A DNA stretch of 64,000 nt from Bradyrhizobium sp. AZCC 1693 (GTDB lineage: Bacteria; Pseudomonadota; Alphaproteobacteria; Rhizobiales; Xanthobacteraceae), in contig NZ_JAZHSD010000001.1 in assembly GCF_036924745.1 (NCBI RefSeq), positions 1,736,001 to 1,800,000 of the forward strand, read 5' to 3'. A program made the position numbers and the translations under genes. Below, piece by piece: positions 25,130 through 33,049 of the stretch. Positions within the stretch are counted from its first letter, which is position 1; the number at the start of each line of letters is the position of its first letter. The notes under the pieces were generated by a model. It did not search any database, was not told where the DNA came from, and saw only the letters and a list, made by a program, of their open reading frames with translations.

Positions 25130-27850
25130 TCACGCCGCGGCCTCGACGCCGGCCTCCCTCGCGCCGAGCAGCGCGCGGACTTCTTGCGCCGGACGCGCCG
25201 CGCTGAACAGATAGCCCTGCATCTGGGTGCATCCGAGATTCTGCACGGTCTCGCGCTGCTGCAGCGTCTCGACGCCTTCCGCTGTCGTGATCATGTTGCG
25301 GTCGGCGGCGATGCTCACCACCGCGCGGATGATCGAGGCTGACGACGAATTGCGCGTCACTTCCTTGACGAAGGAGCGATCGATCTTGATCTTGTCGAAC
25401 GGGAAACGCTGCAGATATTGCAGCGAGGAATAGCCGGTTCCGAAATCGTCGAGCGCGATGTGAACCCCGAGCGCGCGGAGCTGGTTCAGCGTCGCCAGCG
25501 CAGCGTCGTCGTCCGCGATCAGGACGGCTTCCGTGATCTCCAGCTCGAGCCGGCGCGGGTCGAGCCCGGTCTCGGAGAGCGCTGCCGCGACCTTCAGCGA
25601 CAGCGTTTCCGACCGGAACTGGATCGGCGAGACGTTGACGGCGATGCGGACATCGGCCGGCCAGGTCGCAGCTTCCACGCAGGCCGTGTGCAACACCCAC
25701 TGCCCGATCTCCTCGATCAGGCCGGTTTCCTCGGCGACCGGCACGAAGTCGGCCGGCGAGACCATGCCGCGCACCGGATGCCGCCAGCGCAATAGCGCCT
25801 CGCAGCCGGTGATACGATCGCTGCGCAGATCGACCTGCGGCTGATAGTGCAGTTCGAAGGCGCCCTGCGCCAGCGCCGCGCGCAAATCCGCCTCCAGCTC
25901 GCGGCGATGATTGGCCTGCTGCTCCATCTCGGGATCGAAGAAGCGATAGGTTCTGCGGCCGGCCGCCTTCGCCGCATACATGGCAAGATCGGCGTTCTTC
26001 AGAAGGTCGAACAGATCCGAGCCGTCGCGCGGGGCGATCGCGATGCCGATGCTGGCGTCGCTGGAAAGCTGGTGACCGTGGCAGTCGAACGGCGTGCGCA
26101 GCGCCTGATAGATCCGCGCGACCAGGCCGTGAACATCCTCGGCGCTCGCGATGCCGTGCTGAAGGATGGCGAATTCATCCCCGCCAAGGCGGGCGATAAA
26201 ATCTTCCGGCCCGACCGCCTGCCGCAACCGCTCCGCCACGCCCTTCAGGAACTCGTCGCCGATCAGATGTCCCAGCGTGTCGTTGATGCGCTTGAACTCG
26301 TCGATGTCGATATAGAGGATCGCGAATTCGCGCCCCTCGGTTTCCAGCAGCAACCCTTCCGCATGGCGCTGGAACAGCGAACGGTTCGGCAGATTGGTCA
26401 GCGCGTCGTAATGGGCGAGATGCTCGATCCTGGCCTGGTCGCGCCGCCCTTCGGTGACGTCTTCCAATGTCGTGGCCCAGCCGCCGTCCGGCGACCGCTT
26501 GAAGATCAGCCGGATCGTGCGCCCGTCGGGCGTCGAGGTTATCGTGTCCTGCACGAGGCTGCCGTTGGGATCGAGAAACCGGGCGCAATAGGCATCGACA
26601 TCGCCGACAAAGGAGCCGCGCTCCTGACGGTGCCGGATCAGGTTGCTCAGATGGCAGCCGGGTTTAACCACGTCGGGCGAGAGGCCGAACATGTCGATAT
26701 ATTGCCGGTTGCAGATCACGAGGCGCCCCGAGGAATCGAACAGCAGCAGGCCCTGCGTCATGTTGTTGATGGCGGTGTCGAGATGCCGGCTCTTCTCTGA
26801 CAGCTTGCGCTGCGCGGCGGCATGCTGGTGGCGTAGCTGGCGCACGATCAGGATGACCATGCCGATCACGATCAAGACCGCCAGGGCTGCGGCGAAAAAT
26901 TGCAGCTTGGTCTGCGCCCGCCAGTCGGCAAGCGCGGTCTCCGTCCTGGTGGTCGCGACGATCAGGATCGGAAAGTGCACCAGCGACTTGACCGCGCCGA
27001 CCTTGTCCTCGGTCAGCCTCTCGCTGGTAAACCGTCCGTATATACTGCCGTCCATCGCCAGCGCGCGCTGAAACGACGGCGTATTGGCGACGTTCAGGCC
27101 GATCAGCGTGTCGTCCTTGGGATAGCGGGCGATGATGGTGCCGTCGCGATGGATCATCGAAATCGCGGTGCCGGCGTCCAGCGCCAGCGAAGCAACGAAA
27201 TCCTCGAAATGGGAAGGCTCAACGCCGCGGACGGCAATGCCGATGATCTCGCCGTTGCGGCCGATGATCTTGCGTGCAAACACCGTTGTCCAGACTTTGG
27301 TGACCCTGCTCACGACCGGCTCGACGATCACGTCAGGCGTCGACGTTCCCGACATGAACTGCTTGAAATAGCCCCGGTCGACGACGCTCGCATCCGGCAC
27401 CGGCCACATCTCGGAAGAATTGACCAGCGAACCGCTGGCGCTCCACAGGTTCAGCGCGCCGACATGGGGCAGCACGGCAAGCTTCGTGCGCAGCATCTCA
27501 TGCGCGCTCAGCGTCGACATCTTTCTTTCGAACTCGTCCGCCGTATGGACCCCATCGGCCCGTAGCTGCGACACGACATCCTCATGCACGTGCTGGAGAT
27601 CGCTAAGTTGCTGGTCGAAATGCCGCGACAGCAGCAGCGCACTGTTGTTGAGTTCGCGCTCGGCGACTTCCAGCGCCCGCTCGCGATACTGCATCGCGAA
27701 ATAGCCGGTGCCGAGCATGATCGCGATCACGAGCACCGCGGCACTCAGGATCAGCCACTGGATGGCACTCAGCCTGATCCGCCACGGCATGCCGCCGCCA
27801 AACAGCGGCCGGCTCTCCGCGACGATGTCTTGCGATGAATTATTCAGCAT
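25130..27850 (-). CDS. Membrane-bound GGDEF-EAL protein with Cache and PAS sensors
   Basis: The 906-residue protein has a membrane helix (about 31-53), a periplasmic double-Cache-like sensor (about 60-320), a second helix (FFAAALAVLIVIGMVILIV), a coiled linker and a PAS domain. Its GGDEF domain has intact GGDEF at 556-560, and its EAL domain begins CEALLRWRHP (EAL at 684-686), with DDFGTGYSSL, DKIKIDRSFV and GYLFS motifs. Both active-site sets look intact, so it may make or degrade cyclic di-GMP depending on signal. The start at 27850 is preferred over 27886. Confidence 0.92.
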   Translation of the reverse strand: MLNNSSQDIVAESRPLFGGGMPWRIRLSAIQWLILSAAVLVIAIMLGTGYFAMQYRERALEVAERELNNSALLLSRHFDQQLSDLQHVHEDVVSQLRADGVHTADEFERKMSTLSAHEMLRTKLAVLPHVGALNLWSASGSLVNSSEMWPVPDASVVDRGYFKQFMSGTSTPDVIVEPVVSRVTKVWTTVFARKIIGRNGEIIGIAVRGVEPSHFEDFVASLALDAGTAISMIHRDGTIIARYPKDDTLIGLNVANTPSFQRALAMDGSIYGRFTSERLTEDKVGAVKSLVHFPILIVATTRTETALADWRAQTKLQFFAAALAVLIVIGMVILIVRQLRHQHAAAQRKLSEKSRHLDTAINNMTQGLLLFDSSGRLVICNRQYIDMFGLSPDVVKPGCHLSNLIRHRQERGSFVGDVDAYCARFLDPNGSLVQDTITSTPDGRTIRLIFKRSPDGGWATTLEDVTEGRRDQARIEHLAHYDALTNLPNRSLFQRHAEGLLLETEGREFAILYIDIDEFKRINDTLGHLIGDEFLKGVAERLRQAVGPEDFIARLGGDEFAILQHGIASAEDVHGLVARIYQALRTPFDCHGHQLSSDASIGIAIAPRDGSDLFDLLKNADLAMYAAKAAGRRTYRFFDPEMEQQANHRRELEADLRAALAQGAFELHYQPQVDLRSDRITGCEALLRWRHPVRGMVSPADFVPVAEETGLIEEIGQWVLHTACVEAATWPADVRIAVNVSPIQFRSETLSLKVAAALSETGLDPRRLELEITEAVLIADDDAALATLNQLRALGVHIALDDFGTGYSSLQYLQRFPFDKIKIDRSFVKEVTRNSSSASIIRAVVSIAADRNMITTAEGVETLQQRETVQNLGCTQMQGYLFSAARPAQEVRALLGAREAGVEAAA

Positions 27851-27942
27851 TCCGCTGCCCCCACAGGCGCTTGTTGTAGGGAACACAAACCAAAAAGGGC
27901 GTTAGCAAAATGAGTTATCGCGAGGTTAAGGCGGCCCCGAAA

Positions 27943-28470
27943 TCAGGCGCTTTCCGCCAGTTCAGCTTCCTTGAGGCTGCATTCGATCAGCGCCCCGCCG
28001 ATCGTGAACTCCGAGAACGGCGACAGCTCGGTCGCGGCCAGCAGTGGCGCGAAGAACTGCGAATCCCCGGGGCTCTTCAGAAAGAAGCGGATGTGGCTGG
28101 CAGTCATCGTATCTCTCGACAGCCATACGATGCCGGAGAACAGCGCCACCATCATCTGGGCGTATTGGCCGGCGTCCGCGATCCCCAGTTCGTAGATCGG
28201 CGACACCAGGATGAAGCGCGCACGCAAGATGGGGTTCGGAAACTTGCTCATCATCAGGCGGCTGACCTGGCAGGCCGCATGGATCCGCTCGCCGTCGGAA
28301 AGGCAGTACAGGCTGGGGTGGTCGCCGTCCCTGGTCAGGCCGTCATAGGCCGTAAAGCTTCCCGTCGAAAAGGTCGAAAAGTCCTCGCCGACGCTTTCGG
28401 CGTCCTTCTTCCACTGGCCCTTGATCGACCGCCAGGACCTGTCCGGCTCTTTCATCGGCAGAAGGCGCAT
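27943..28470 (-). CDS. Conserved hypothetical protein
   Basis: The 175-residue protein contains FSTGSFTAYDGLTRDGDHPSLYCLSDGERIHAACQ, then LRARFILVSPIYELGIADAGQYAQMMVALFSGIVWLSRDT. No signal peptide or clear transmembrane helix is seen. The alternating strand/helix pattern with a mid-protein VSPIYE motif suggests an acyltransferase-like (GNAT) fold, but I cannot support it further. It stands alone, upstream on the same strand as the GGDEF-EAL gene (92 bp). Confidence 0.6.
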   Translation of the reverse strand: MRLLPMKEPDRSWRSIKGQWKKDAESVGEDFSTFSTGSFTAYDGLTRDGDHPSLYCLSDGERIHAACQVSRLMMSKFPNPILRARFILVSPIYELGIADAGQYAQMMVALFSGIVWLSRDTMTASHIRFFLKSPGDSQFFAPLLAATELSPFSEFTIGGALIECSLKEAELAESA

Positions 28471-28810
28471 GACTAACCAGAGGTTAATGCAAAAGTTGAT
28501 GCCGGTATTTTATGGGCGGCGGCTAAACGTTTGCTTACGTTAGCGCCCGCCAGGCAAATATTTGTTTGGCCTCGTAAAATTACTACCTTGGCGGGCGTTT
28601 TTCGATGGCATTTCCTCGCGGGATCGGCCTCGCTGCAGCCAAGTGAAGCGTGAGGCGCGAACCGACCACAGGAACGATCGGGCCTGATGCGGGTTTTCCG
28701 GGATCGACGTTTCCCTCCCCCGCGACGTCGAACTCGAGCCCCGCCAAACATCCCATGAAAATCCTTTGGACGGGGTTGGCGGGGCTCCTTTTATTCCGGT
28801 TGAAGGACGG
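28471..28810. other. Non-coding stretch ahead of PAP2 gene, with a 12-bp inverted repeat
   Basis: No protein-like frame is present. The arms GAGCCCCGCCAA (28736-28747) and TTGGCGGGGCTC (28776-28787) are perfect complements around 28 bases and are followed by CTTTTATT, a terminator- or leader-like structure 24 bases before the PAP2 start. Confidence 0.6.
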
Positions 28811-29377
28811 ATGATGGCGCTGTTTCGGATACGGCCAACCCAGGCCGACATCGAAATCGCGGAACGGATTTCGGATCACACCTCTCCGGCAGTCGAACAG
28901 ATGGCCAAGGTCCTTACCTGGGGCGCCGATGAGCACGTGGTTTGCGCGCTCGCCGCTGGCTGGTGGCTCTACTGCAGGCATCGAAGCGCGCACCATCGCA
29001 CCGGCAGCAACCATATCCTGCTGACGACGGTTGCCGTTACGCTGCTGCCGCATCTGTTGAAGTCGATCTTCGACCAGAAGCGCCCCGACCGTCTGATGGT
29101 CCGCGGGCACCTTCGCGGCGTGCCGTTTTCGGGAAGACCTCTCGACGCCTTTCCATCCGGCCATGCCGTCCATGTCGGCGCGCTGGCATCGGCTGCTACG
29201 GTGCTGCCGCCCGCGAAACGCAACCTGGCCTGGTCGATCGGCGCGGTCCTGGTCCTGACGCGGATCGTTCTCTTGGCGCACTGGACCAGCGACGTGATCG
29301 CCGGCCTTGCGATCGGCGCTGCGGTCGAACGGCTGCTCCGGCGCTGGACCGGTTTCGGATTATCACACCGGGAATAG
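28811..29377 (+). CDS. PAP2-family membrane phosphatase
   Basis: The 188-residue protein carries the three PAP2 motifs in order: KSIFDQKRPDR, FPSGHAVH and TRIVLLAHWTSDV. Several hydrophobic helices surround them, so it is an inner-membrane phosphatase acting on lipid phosphates such as undecaprenyl diphosphate or phosphatidic acid. AAGGA precedes the adjacent ATGs at 28811 and 28814. The frame is open to 28766 but the extra residues are unlikely. It is preceded by a strong inverted repeat. Confidence 0.9.
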   Translation: MMALFRIRPTQADIEIAERISDHTSPAVEQMAKVLTWGADEHVVCALAAGWWLYCRHRSAHHRTGSNHILLTTVAVTLLPHLLKSIFDQKRPDRLMVRGHLRGVPFSGRPLDAFPSGHAVHVGALASAATVLPPAKRNLAWSIGAVLVLTRIVLLAHWTSDVIAGLAIGAAVERLLRRWTGFGLSHRE

Positions 29378-29450
29378 TCGAAGCTTGCGGTGTGGCCCTG
29401 CAGGCAGGGCCAACGGCGCTCGCCACAGCGCCGCCAGCCGGCTTTCGGTC

Positions 29451-29942
29451 TTAGGCCGCGGCCTCGTAATTGACCTCGGTCTCCGCGATCTTGGTCAGGG
29501 TTTCGTCGGTCTTCTTCTCTTCGGCCAGGGTCTGGTCGATCAGCTTCACGGCTTGCGGGTTGTTAAGCTTGGCCGCCCAGGCTTTCAGGGTGCCGTAGCG
29601 CGAAATCTCGTAATGCTCGACCGCCTGGGCTGCGGCCAGCAGGCCGGCATCGAGCGCGGGCGTATCAGCATACTCCTCCATGATCTCCTTGCCTTCATCG
29701 AGAATGCCCTCGATCGCATCGCACTTCTTGCTGCGCGCGGCCTTGCCGAGCAACTCGAATATCTGTTCCAGCCGCTCGACGTGCCCCTCGGTCTCGTCGT
29801 GGTGCTTTTCGAACGCCGACCGCAGCTTATCCGAATTCGCCGCCTTCGCCATTTTCGGCAGCGCCTTCAGGATCTGCTTTTCGGCGTAGTAGATGTCCTT
29901 GAGCGTATCGAGAAATAGTTCGTTGAGGTCTTTCTCAGCCAT
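29451..29942 (-). CDS. DUF892 (YciE/YciF-type) ferritin-like protein
   Basis: The 163 residues fold as four long helices: LNELFLDTLKDIYYAEKQIL, FEKHHDETEGHVERLEQIF, AAQAVEHYEISRYGTLKAWA and LAEEKKTDETLTKIAE. Glu and His residues spaced E...ExxH match the ferritin-like iron site of DUF892 stress proteins. GGAGGA lies just upstream of ATG 29942, deciding it over the ATG at 29954. It is convergent with the PAP2 gene and may be a general-stress protein. Confidence 0.9.
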   Translation of the reverse strand: MAEKDLNELFLDTLKDIYYAEKQILKALPKMAKAANSDKLRSAFEKHHDETEGHVERLEQIFELLGKAARSKKCDAIEGILDEGKEIMEEYADTPALDAGLLAAAQAVEHYEISRYGTLKAWAAKLNNPQAVKLIDQTLAEEKKTDETLTKIAETEVNYEAAA

Positions 29943-30014
29943 GTCGTCCTCCATTGTTGGCGGGCGGACAACATTGAATCGAGCGGAATGGTTCCTAAAG
30001 CCGCGCGCGACGCT

Positions 30015-30467
30015 TTAGCTGCGCGCCGTCGCAAGATCAATTAGCGCAATCCCGAGGTCCGCCCGCTTCCTTCGTCGAAGCATTGCCGGGACTTCGGTCA
30101 AGACCACTTCGAGCGTCGGCCTCACCATGCCTGCCAGCAGATGGCCGCCGCGGGTCGAACCGTCGGCGAGCCCCAGCACGATGTGGACATGAAGGCTCGG
30201 CTTGTCGTCATCGCCGACGGCTATGTCTCCGATTGCACTGAGCACTTCGCATTGCTCATTGACCTCGATCTTGCGGTAGCTCTTCGAGGCGATGTCGAAC
30301 CAGCCGACGGTGGCCCGCTCGAAGGCGCCGATTGCGGTCAGGGAGGCCGCGGAAATCCCTGCTTCATTGGCGAAGCGGGTGAGCGCTGCAAACGCCTCCT
30401 CGCCCGAATCCAAAATGATGACGTGAACCCGCGCCTCCTCGTCGGCGCCGATGCGTTGGCTCTTCAT
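30015..30467 (-). CDS. DUF296/PPC-domain protein
   Basis: The 150-residue protein is a single PPC (plants and prokaryotes conserved) domain: RVHVIILDSGEEAFAALTRFANEAGISAASLTAIGAF, VGWFDIASKSYRK, and the metal-ligand-like LHVHIVLGLADGSTRGGHLLAG. Bacterial PPC proteins form trimers; the function is poorly known. The start at 30467 is used because upstream residues to 30662 are not family-like. It is divergent from the DUF6328 gene. Confidence 0.87.
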   Translation of the reverse strand: MKSQRIGADEEARVHVIILDSGEEAFAALTRFANEAGISAASLTAIGAFERATVGWFDIASKSYRKIEVNEQCEVLSAIGDIAVGDDDKPSLHVHIVLGLADGSTRGGHLLAGMVRPTLEVVLTEVPAMLRRRKRADLGIALIDLATARS

Positions 30468-30677
30468 GGGTAACCTCGCAATTGCCGTTCGGGCGGTACC
30501 ACGTATGCAACTCAACGGTTGCGCCCGCCTCTTTTGAGTTGGTCGCGCAGCACTCCCGGTCAATCGGCGTCGGCAGACATCGTTCCAAGCGGTCTGAATC
30601 AAGCCCCCTCGCGGTGCCGCAGGCGCGACGGTTTGGAACTCCGCTATCCGAGGGAAGTTCACTTGGCGGAGATGGCG

Positions 30678-31577
30678 ATGGATGTCGAAAGCCGCCTGAA
30701 GACTGCGCTCGATGAATCAAGGCTCCTGATCCTTGGAGCCCAGGTGCTGTTCGGATTCCAGTTCGAGGCCGTCTTCCAGGAGCGCTTCCCTTACGTCTCC
30801 GACACCGCCCGGCATATGCATGGTGCGGGGCTTGCGATGATGTTGATCAGCATCAGCCTCCTGATTGCCCCTTCCCTGTTTCATCAGATCATCTTCGCCG
30901 GAGACAGCCGGGTTGGAGCGATCGCAACGGCGACGAGGCTGGCAGGCATCAGCCTGCTGCCGCTGACCGTCGGATTGGGCATCTCGGCCTTCGTGGCCCT
31001 CGAACACCTTTTCGGCCGCACCTTCGCTATCGCTGCCGGCGCCTCATTCACCGCCGTCGGCCTGGCGCTGCTTTACGGGCTCGGTTTTGCGCTGAGACGG
31101 GATCGGAAAAACCAGATGCAGGAAATATCCAACAAGACCTCGCTGAAATCCAAGATCGAGCAGATGCTGACGGAGGCCCGGGTCATCATTCCGGGCGGCC
31201 AGGCCCTGCTCGGATTTCAATTTATCGCCACCTTGACGAAGGCGTTCAACGAGCTGCCTGACCTGTTCAAATATGTGCATTGTGCCGCGCTATGTGCGGT
31301 AGCGCTGGCCGTCATTCTCTTGATGACGCCTGCGGCGGTTCACCGCTTGGGCTTTCAAGGTGAAGACGATCCGGAATTCTTCAACATCGGATCTCGTCTT
31401 GTGATCGCCGCCTCGATACCATTGGCCATAGGCATCGCGGCTGACGTCGCAGTGGTGTTCTTCAAGACCACCGACGATACGGTCACAGCGCTGAGCGCCG
31501 GTTCGATTGCGCTGGTCGCGTTGCTTGCGTTCTGGCTGGTTTATCCGCTCTGGCACCGCGCTCGCTTTTCAGGATAA
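30678..31577 (+). CDS. Tandem DUF6328-like membrane protein
   Basis: The about 299-residue protein consists of two similar halves. Each starts with a cytosolic helix (SRLKTALDESRLLILGAQVLFGFQFEAVFQ, SKIEQMLTEARVIIPGGQALLGFQFIATLT) and is followed by three to four membrane helices and the LLIAPSLFHQ/LLMTPAAVHR motif. The repeat is from internal duplication. Neighbouring ATGs at 30672 and 30678 are both possible. The family belongs to poorly known integral membrane proteins; I name it DUF6328 from memory. It sits amid stress-type genes. Confidence 0.72.
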   Translation: MDVESRLKTALDESRLLILGAQVLFGFQFEAVFQERFPYVSDTARHMHGAGLAMMLISISLLIAPSLFHQIIFAGDSRVGAIATATRLAGISLLPLTVGLGISAFVALEHLFGRTFAIAAGASFTAVGLALLYGLGFALRRDRKNQMQEISNKTSLKSKIEQMLTEARVIIPGGQALLGFQFIATLTKAFNELPDLFKYVHCAALCAVALAVILLMTPAAVHRLGFQGEDDPEFFNIGSRLVIAASIPLAIGIAADVAVVFFKTTDDTVTALSAGSIALVALLAFWLVYPLWHRARFSG

Positions 31578-31841
31578 AGCAGCTGAAAGCGAATTTTGCA
31601 GTTGGAACGCCATGTTACGCTTTCGGGAACGCGAGGCGTAGCTGAAACCTCACATCCGTGTCTATCATCGGAGCAACGGGTTCTGGCCGGGTGAAGTAGC
31701 CGCCGGCGTGGTTGGCGGCGCCAGCCCTGGCGCTATGCCGCGAAGCGGGCTTAGCGCCGCTGCGCTGCTTTGATTCCACCTGCTTTTTGGATCAAAAAAC
31801 AGCGCGCCGCGTTGAGTCATCTAACCGAAGCCGAGAACCAG

Positions 31842-32045
31842 ATGATTAGAAATCGCACCTTCGAGCGTCGAGAGACGACTCCGGCCGAGCGCGAAGCCCG
31901 CAAGGCGTTCAGGGAGGTTATCCCCGGAAAGGCCATGACTGATTACGCAAAGGCGCAGAAATCCTTCCATGAAAATCGTGAGCGCCTGAAGGCAGAGCGG
32001 CTGGCCCGAGAGGCAAAAGCGAGGGCCCGATCATCTTCCGATTGA
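31842..32045 (+). CDS. Small basic hypothetical protein
   Basis: The 67-residue charged protein (MIRNRTFERRETTPAEREAR...ERLKAERLAREAKARARSS) looks like a coiled helix with no membrane segment. The pattern is similar to short proteins seen in Bradyrhizobium genomes. The in-frame extension to 31770 (TTG) is not convincing. Function unknown. Confidence 0.5.
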   Translation: MIRNRTFERRETTPAEREARKAFREVIPGKAMTDYAKAQKSFHENRERLKAERLAREAKARARSSSD

Positions 32046-32304
32046 TGATTTAGTCGACGCGCATTCGCGGTTGCCTAATTTTCCCGATTTTCCGATTCCT
32101 GTGTAACTTTGTGCACAGACCGCGCGAGCGAATGTTGGTCTGGTGTCCGCATTATCGACCCTTGAAATATATTCGCGATCAGCCCGGCATTCGTGTCGGG
32201 TTTTTTCGTGTCGTCCTGATTCCTGTTTTCCGTCGGCCATCGGGACGGACGGCTTGGTTGGAATTGATAGTGGCCTGTTTTGAATTACGAGCGCATAAAG
32301 TGGA

Positions 32305-32520
32305 ATGGCCGAATCTCATCACCGATCGTGTCAGTGCGGCGCGGTTTACAACCGAACGGAATCCATGGCCTCCGGACGCCAGATAAGCAGCTTCGAATGC
32401 TTGCTGTGCGGTACGACCATGGAAAACTGGAATACGGCTTGGGTGCCCTCTTACCGCTTGGTCGCGGGGCCGGCCGTGATGACCGAGAAAGCCGCGCCAG
32501 AATCTCCGGCCAAAGGCTAA
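32305..32520 (+). CDS. Small cysteine-motif protein (zinc-ribbon-like)
   Basis: The 71-residue protein has CQCG near the N terminus (Cys10 and Cys12) and ECLLCG at 31-36, a four-cysteine set able to bind zinc. After it comes a conserved-looking ENWNTAWVPSYRLVAGP. It resembles small uncharacterised proteins common in Bradyrhizobium. No neighbour suggests a role. Confidence 0.65.
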   Translation: MAESHHRSCQCGAVYNRTESMASGRQISSFECLLCGTTMENWNTAWVPSYRLVAGPAVMTEKAAPESPAKG

Positions 32521-32580
32521 CGCCCCAGTTCGCGGACCTCTAATTTATTCCAGGTCCGCGCATCGGCTACTTTGAACGAC

Positions 32581-32847
32581 CTAACCCTTTTTCTTTTTTC
32601 CAGGCGGGTCGCCGCCGCGGTCGACTCGGCTCACGCGCTGGGCACGCTCCTTGTCCCGCGGCTGCTCTTGTCCGCGTTCGTCGCGGACGATGCCTTGGTC
32701 ATGGCCGCCCTGGTCATGGTGACCGCGTCCCGGCGCGGTCGCTTCTCGTTGCTGCGCTTTGCCCTCTTCCACCAGCAGCTCATCGCCGAGCATTTGGCCG
32801 ATGATCTGTTTGGTCTGGGCTTCGGCCTTCTGTTGGAACTTGCTCAT
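32581..32847 (-). CDS. Small CsbD-like stress protein
   Basis: The 88-residue protein begins MSKFQQKAEAQTKQIIGQML and continues GDELLVEEGKAQQ, close to the core GKxKexxGxxxGdexLxxEGKAdQ of CsbD general-stress proteins. The tail is hydrophilic with HDQGGHDQG and ends in KKKKG. AGGAGG precedes the ATG at 32847. It is divergent from the pyrophosphatase-like gene. Confidence 0.6.
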   Translation of the reverse strand: MSKFQQKAEAQTKQIIGQMLGDELLVEEGKAQQREATAPGRGHHDQGGHDQGIVRDERGQEQPRDKERAQRVSRVDRGGDPPGKKKKG

Positions 32848-33049
32848 GGCTGGCCTCCTGGCAAGGAGAACGGCGCCGGAGCCCCGATGTTTCCTGCAAT
32901 AAGGCCTAAACCTTTGACCGAACGCGGCTGCTTGTATCTCGACGCCGCTCTTGAGGCCGGTTCCACACAATGTAACAATCCTGTCGCAGAGCGAAACTAA
33001 ACGGGAGCCACGGCGGATCGCCGGAACCGCTGCCTGTGGGGAGAACCTG

